Part shown: positions 7,220 through 10,327 of the stretch, piece by piece | How the letters are laid out: every line of letters starts with the position of its first letter | Numbering within the stretch: the stretch's first letter is position 1 | Assembly (NCBI GenBank): GCA_027025615.1 | Contig: JALVQM010000410.1 | Location: 1 to 10,327, forward strand | DNA: 10,327 nucleotides | Source of the DNA: Desulfobacteraceae bacterium | GTDB lineage: Bacteria; Desulfobacterota; Desulfobacteria; Desulfobacterales; Desulfosarcinaceae | Direction of reading: 5' to 3' | Translations under genes and position numbers: made by a program | The notes under the pieces: model-generated | What the model was told of the DNA's origin: nothing | The model's database searches: none | What the model saw: the letters and a program-made list of their open reading frames with translations, nothing else

Positions 7220-7606
7220 TCAGAAATTGCTCCCGGACACCTTGATTGTTGCATGGATATTCCAGGCATCTATTTACTATGGATTTAATATGGATGTTAA
7301 AAATCAGCTTCATGGTTGAAGCCGTGCCTGCATGTGCATGGGCACCCTCATAATACCATGGCCGCCCCACCCTTTCAGTGAAAAAATCCGCAATGCGGTA
7401 TCCCCGGCGGATCTTTGGCTAACCATTGTGCAACAAATAATTATAACGATATCAAGAACAATGTGCATCATGACCAGGGTACCTGATAGTTGTCAAAGAG
7501 CCTGACGAATTTTTTAAAAAATAATCCTGTTTGACTGTAACCTTTTCTCCGCTATTGCCTCTATAGCCTCAAACGCCATAACCACTCCATTCTCAACCTC
7601 CTGTCT

Positions 7607-7639
7607 GACACACCGGACCATAAAATGGTCCGGTGTGTC
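7607..7639 (+). terminator. Perfect 15-bp hairpin, terminator-like
   Basis: GACACACCGGACCAT (7607-7621), loop AAA, then the exact complement (7625-7639). The stem has no mismatch and nine G-C pairs. On the plus strand it is followed by a pyrimidine tract, TCTCCTTCTT, which is a weak uridine tract; on the minus strand the next bases are purine-rich, so plus-strand termination is better supported. No plus-strand gene lies upstream until 6273, more than 1.3 kb away, so it would end an unannotated transcript, or else it is a leader hairpin or a protein-binding palindrome. Confidence 0.4.
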
Positions 7640-7659
7640 TCCTTCTTGTGTCTCCTTCT
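7634..7659 (+). repeat. Two tandem copies of a 13-bp repeat
   Basis: TGTGTCTCCTTCT occurs at 7634-7646 and again directly at 7647-7659 with no difference. The first copy overlaps the right arm of the 15-bp hairpin by six bases, so part of the stem has been duplicated. Each copy contains TGTCTCCT, the complement of AGGAGACA just upstream of the TPR gene start (7728-7735). Confidence 0.9.
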
Positions 7660-7661
7660 GT

Positions 7662-7683
7662 TATCGGGTTACAATTCCCGATA
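7662..7683. repeat. 7-bp dyad, operator-like
   Basis: TATCGGG (7662-7668) and CCCGATA (7677-7683) are perfect inverted copies separated by eight A/T-rich bases. The 22-base span and its position 63-85 bases before the TPR start suit a site for a dimeric repressor or activator; as RNA it could also form a small hairpin. No regulator gene is adjacent, so the binding factor is unknown. Confidence 0.4.
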
Positions 7684-7746
7684 CAATTTGCATTTCCGAC
7701 TATTTTAATATAGGAAAATCCGAAAACAGGAGACAGGAATATTACC

Positions 7747-8355
7747 ATGCCCAAAAAAAGTGCCCAGATTAAAGGTTATGTCAAAACAGAGACAATGCTG
7801 CTCTCCATAAGCTTGGCTTTGATATTGGGTTTTATTGGCGGGGTTGCTTTCGCTGTTTATCGATCAGGCGACACTCCACAGTTCAGCCCGGCCCGGCAGC
7901 ATCAGGCCGCCAAACAAATCGACAAGGCCACGGAATCTGAAATCAAGGCCCTCCAGGAGCAAGTTACCAACTCCCCTGACGATGTGGAAGCCTGGATCCG
8001 CTTGGCCCACTTGTATTTCGATACTGATCAGAAAGAAAAGGCAATTAAAGCCTATGAAAAATCTGTGAATCTGGCTCCCCAAAAACCTGATGTATGGGTC
8101 GATCTGGGGGTCATGTACCGCAGGGTCGGCAAGCCGGACAAGGCTATCGCCTGCTTTGACAAGGCCCTGGGAATCGACCCCAGACACAAGATTGCACTAT
8201 TCAACAAAGGGGTTGTTCTGATGCACGATTTCAATAACCTTGAAGGCGCCATTAAAGCATGGAAAGCTCTGGTAGCCATAGACCCTGAAGCGGTAACGCC
8301 CAGTGGCATGCAGGTAAAAACTTTACTGCACGAGTTGGAGAAAAGACGGCCCTAG
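7747..8355 (+). CDS. Membrane-anchored TPR protein
   Basis: A 202-residue protein with a short basic N terminus, one membrane segment (about 17-38) and a soluble domain of three tetratricopeptide repeats at about 78-112, 114-147 and 148-182. Each shows the W/A-x-x-L-G-x-x-Y and A-x-x-x-Y/F-x-K-A-L pattern ending in Pro. The N-in topology expected from MPKKSAQIKG puts the repeats in the periplasm, where such proteins act as adaptors for assembly or for cytochrome c maturation (NrfG/CcmI-like layout). Specific partners are not visible. AGGA at 7735-7738 gives an eight-base spacing to the start. Its stop TAG shares the CTAG at 8352-8355 with the stop of the convergent MFS gene. Confidence 0.85.
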   Translation: MPKKSAQIKGYVKTETMLLSISLALILGFIGGVAFAVYRSGDTPQFSPARQHQAAKQIDKATESEIKALQEQVTNSPDDVEAWIRLAHLYFDTDQKEKAIKAYEKSVNLAPQKPDVWVDLGVMYRRVGKPDKAIACFDKALGIDPRHKIALFNKGVVLMHDFNNLEGAIKAWKALVAIDPEAVTPSGMQVKTLLHELEKRRP

Positions 8356-9587
8356 TCATCTGTTTGCACCCCATGGGACCAGTTTGCCAGTGAAATAAGA
8401 AGAACTACTGCCGCCAAGGCGGTACCTGTTGCAGACACTAAACCCACCGCCCATATTCCACCATTTTTCCAGATGATACCTCCGGCAGCGGCCCCGACAA
8501 CTCTTCCCAGGCCGGCAGCAGCATAAAAGGCTGCCATCATCGTAGCGCGGGCTTCCGGAAGCAATTCAGTTGCAAGACATATGCTGGTCACCATTGTAAA
8601 CTCAAAGGATAAGAATAAAACGAACAAACCGAACAAAGCCCCGCTTGCCATGGAACTTGTCAGCGGTAACCCAAAGTAGGCCAGAATAGTAGCCAGGCAG
8701 CCTATCGAAACAGACCGTTTCAAACCTATCCTGTCACCGACAAAAACTGTAAATCCTTCTGCCAACATCTCTGCCAGTCCGATCAAGCCGGTACTCAATC
8801 CCAAGGCAACTATACCCATTCCGAATTCGGTTTCAAGCCAAACCCCGTACACCACAAACAAATTGTCATTTGCCATGCTGACTAAAAAAGCCCAAACCAT
8901 TGCTCCTACAGCGACCTTCTTTGCACCGAGGCGGCTAAACTGGGCAATAAAATCACGTAAAGTCATAGTGTTTTGATGGCCGGCATCTTTTTCGAAAATC
9001 ACTCCAACAAGGATCAGGCTCATCATCCCTAAAATCGAAAAAATAAAGAAAGGAGCCCTCCAGCCCCACCTGTCCAGGACCATGGCCACCAATGGAATCC
9101 CTACCAGGGTACTTCCTGACCAGGCAAATTCCATAAAACCTATGGCTGCACCACGATTGGCAAAAGCTACCTGTTTGCCTATTTGAGCCTGAACCGCAGG
9201 GTCATATATGGTTTTGGCAAGGCCGGCTAGAATCAAGGCCACCAGAAGGCCTAAATACGAACCGGACAACCCCGCCCATCCCATACCGATGACCAACATG
9301 GCCATACCTATTAACATGACCCGACGGTAACCTATCCTGTCGATAATTGGTCCAACGGCTATCCCCAACACTGCTGTAAACTGGTTGACAGCTATAAGGG
9401 ATGTAATTGCCGTAAGCGAAACACCTAAATGCCGGCTGAAAACAGTGGCAAAAGGATATACAAATCGTCTGGAGGTGTTGAGCAAAAGGCGTGCGAAGGT
9501 TGCTGTCGCAATCTTGGGATAGAGTGCTTTGGGGGTTTTGTTCCCTTGAGCAGTCGCTGCATCGGTGATCTGGATAGGAGAATTCAA
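8352..9587 (-). CDS. MFS transporter
   Basis: A major facilitator superfamily transporter of 411 residues with about twelve hydrophobic segments. The family loop motif A is GPIIDRIGYRR (79-89), and its second-half echo is GDRIGLKRS (284-292). The substrate cannot be inferred; the layout suits a drug or metabolite exporter of the AraJ type. The start is placed at TTG 9587 because AAGGA (9601-9597 on the minus strand) lies nine bases upstream, the length then fits the family, and the gene no longer overlaps hslO. There is no Met codon before residue 91 of this version, so an ATG start is only available at 9719 inside hslO. The 43-base gap to hslO suggests one transcript. Confidence 0.87.
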   Translation of the reverse strand: MNSPIQITDAATAQGNKTPKALYPKIATATFARLLLNTSRRFVYPFATVFSRHLGVSLTAITSLIAVNQFTAVLGIAVGPIIDRIGYRRVMLIGMAMLVIGMGWAGLSGSYLGLLVALILAGLAKTIYDPAVQAQIGKQVAFANRGAAIGFMEFAWSGSTLVGIPLVAMVLDRWGWRAPFFIFSILGMMSLILVGVIFEKDAGHQNTMTLRDFIAQFSRLGAKKVAVGAMVWAFLVSMANDNLFVVYGVWLETEFGMGIVALGLSTGLIGLAEMLAEGFTVFVGDRIGLKRSVSIGCLATILAYFGLPLTSSMASGALFGLFVLFLSFEFTMVTSICLATELLPEARATMMAAFYAAAGLGRVVGAAAGGIIWKNGGIWAVGLVSATGTALAAVVLLISLANWSHGVQTDD

Positions 9588-9596
9588 TCCGCAAAG

Positions 9597-9601
9597 TCCT
9601 T
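9597..9601 (-). promoter_or_regulatory. Ribosome binding site deciding the MFS TTG start
   Basis: On the minus strand AAGGA is followed by nine bases and TTG. It lies between the hslO stop (9631) and the MFS reading frame, and it is the only such site near the start of the membrane domain. It favours a TTG start over the upstream ATG at 9719, which would add 44 polar residues encoded within hslO. Confidence 0.55.
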
Positions 9602-9630
9602 GTATGAGAATAAAAGCAAATTGGTCTGTT

Positions 9631-10327
9631 TTAGTTGTCGCAAAAATGGACTTTGACCATCTCCTGCAGTTGCTCTTGTGAAAAGTTGTATGCGGTGTTG
9701 CAATAGTGACATCGAACAATTACCGGGAAAGGTCCTTTTGCCGCCATATCCTTCAATTCGTCTGCTCCAAGCATGGTCAACATGACTTTCACCTTTTCAC
9801 GATTACAATAACAGCCAAATTCAATTTTGCGTCGGGATAATATTCTTGGTTTCAGCTCTTCAAACGACCTGGTGACTATTTCCACGACATCTTTCCCGCT
9901 AGCAAGCTCATCTCCCAGTGAGGGCATTGCCGCAACCATCGATTCAAGATCGGCGATCACAGCCTGGTCGGCATCCGGCATGGCCTGCAAAAAAAGCCCG
10001 CCTGCACCAATAACCTCACCCCGGCGGTCGAATTTGATGCTTAAAGCAAAAGCAGTTGGTATCTGCTCTGAAGTTAAATAATAGTGCGCCAGATCTTTTG
10101 CCAGGGTACCATGGACCATCATCACCCGGCTTTTATATGGATGACGGGCTCCCTCCATGTGTCTGGTAACCGTCAAAAAACCGGCCCCGAAAAACGGACG
10201 TAAATCAAAACTTTCCAAGGGCCTATCTATAGCAATGGGAACATTTTTTAAATATCCTCTGACAAGCCCGCCGGCATCGGCTTCAACCACCATACCTTTT
10301 ATCGGCCCAGAACATTCTACCTGAATA
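9631..10327 (-). CDS. hslO: Hsp33 redox-regulated chaperone, 5' end missing
   Basis: The visible 231 residues are the C-terminal three quarters of Hsp33 (usually about 290 residues); the frame stays open to the right edge, starting IQVECSGPIKGMVVEAD, a family hallmark. Hsp33 is a cytoplasmic holdase that is inactive when reduced with zinc bound, and that unfolds its C terminus to bind unfolding proteins under oxidative stress. The zinc switch is intact: Cys-Tyr-Cys, 31 residues, then Cys-His-Tyr-Cys. An additional cysteine, in HFCDN, lies three residues from the end. Met at 10293 is internal, not the start. The MFS gene follows 43 bases downstream on the same strand, so the two are probably co-transcribed. 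Confidence 0.95.
   Translation of the reverse strand, partial: IQVECSGPIKGMVVEADAGGLVRGYLKNVPIAIDRPLESFDLRPFFGAGFLTVTRHMEGARHPYKSRVMMVHGTLAKDLAHYYLTSEQIPTAFALSIKFDRRGEVIGAGGLFLQAMPDADQAVIADLESMVAAMPSLGDELASGKDVVEIVTRSFEELKPRILSRRKIEFGCYCNREKVKVMLTMLGADELKDMAAKGPFPVIVRCHYCNTAYNFSQEQLQEMVKVHFCDN

Larger units (their letters stand above)
7147..7746. other. 600-base gap between divergent genes, structured
   Basis: This gap separates the DUF4412-like gene (-) and the TPR gene (+). Besides the promoter, hairpin, tandem repeat and dyad listed separately, it holds overlapping small inverted repeats: CCGC (7388-7391) with GCGG (7395-7398), or ATCCGC (7386-7391) with GCGGAT (7407-7412), and GTGCC (7324-7328) with GGCAC (7341-7345). 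Frames of 24 codons or fewer are present but lack ribosome sites. No known RNA family (6S, signal recognition RNA, tmRNA, riboswitch) was recognised. The gap is long enough to hide a small RNA ending at the hairpin at 7607-7639. Confidence 0.45.

Noticed and set aside
7279..7353. 24-codon frame in the 600-base gap
   Set aside because: No ribosome site at a usable distance and no recognisable product.
9588..9719. 44-residue N-terminal extension of the MFS gene from ATG 9719
   Set aside because: It lies largely inside hslO, is polar and unlike MFS N termini, and a better TTG start with a ribosome site exists at 9587.

Overview
The window reads as ordinary bacterial chromosome from a Gram-negative, probably anaerobic member of the Desulfobacterota (old Deltaproteobacteria). 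That placement is an inference from gene content (a Gln-His-Gly SixA-type phosphatase, a DUF4412-like secreted protein, a two-transmembrane-compartment protein architecture, a four-cysteine Hsp33) and from moderate GC with an AT-richer left part. No tRNA, rRNA, CRISPR array, insertion sequence or phage gene was seen.

Layout. 1-206 is a leader region with a candidate sigma-54 promoter and a possible 10-codon leader peptide. 207-1574 (+) encodes a family-4 glycosyltransferase. A 327-base gap follows. 1902-4013 (+) encodes an unrecognised 703-residue inner-membrane protein: acidic disordered cytoplasmic half, one membrane segment, periplasmic coiled coil, and four 24-residue leucine-rich-type repeats. 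4086-4688 (+) encodes a secreted coiled-coil protein whose last 108 residues align without gaps to part of its upstream neighbour. 4742-5203 (-) is sixA, divergent from an alpha/beta hydrolase of the YheT type at 5287-6273 (+). 6433-7146 (-) is a secreted DUF4412-like protein with a good sigma-70 promoter. 7147-7746 is a 600-base gap holding a perfect 15-bp hairpin, a 13-bp tandem repeat and a 7-bp dyad. 7747-8355 (+) is a membrane-anchored TPR protein whose stop codon overlaps that of a convergent MFS transporter (8352-9587, -). The MFS gene lies 43 bases downstream of hslO (Hsp33), which runs off the right edge.

How they fit together. The most novel unit is 1902-4688: two adjacent genes sharing a homologous periplasmic domain, which suggests they co-assemble in the envelope, one anchored and one soluble. 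Whether the glycosyltransferase belongs to this unit is open. The rest looks like independent housekeeping genes: signalling or protein dephosphorylation (sixA), lipid or ester hydrolysis (YheT-like), redox chaperone (hslO) and transport (MFS).
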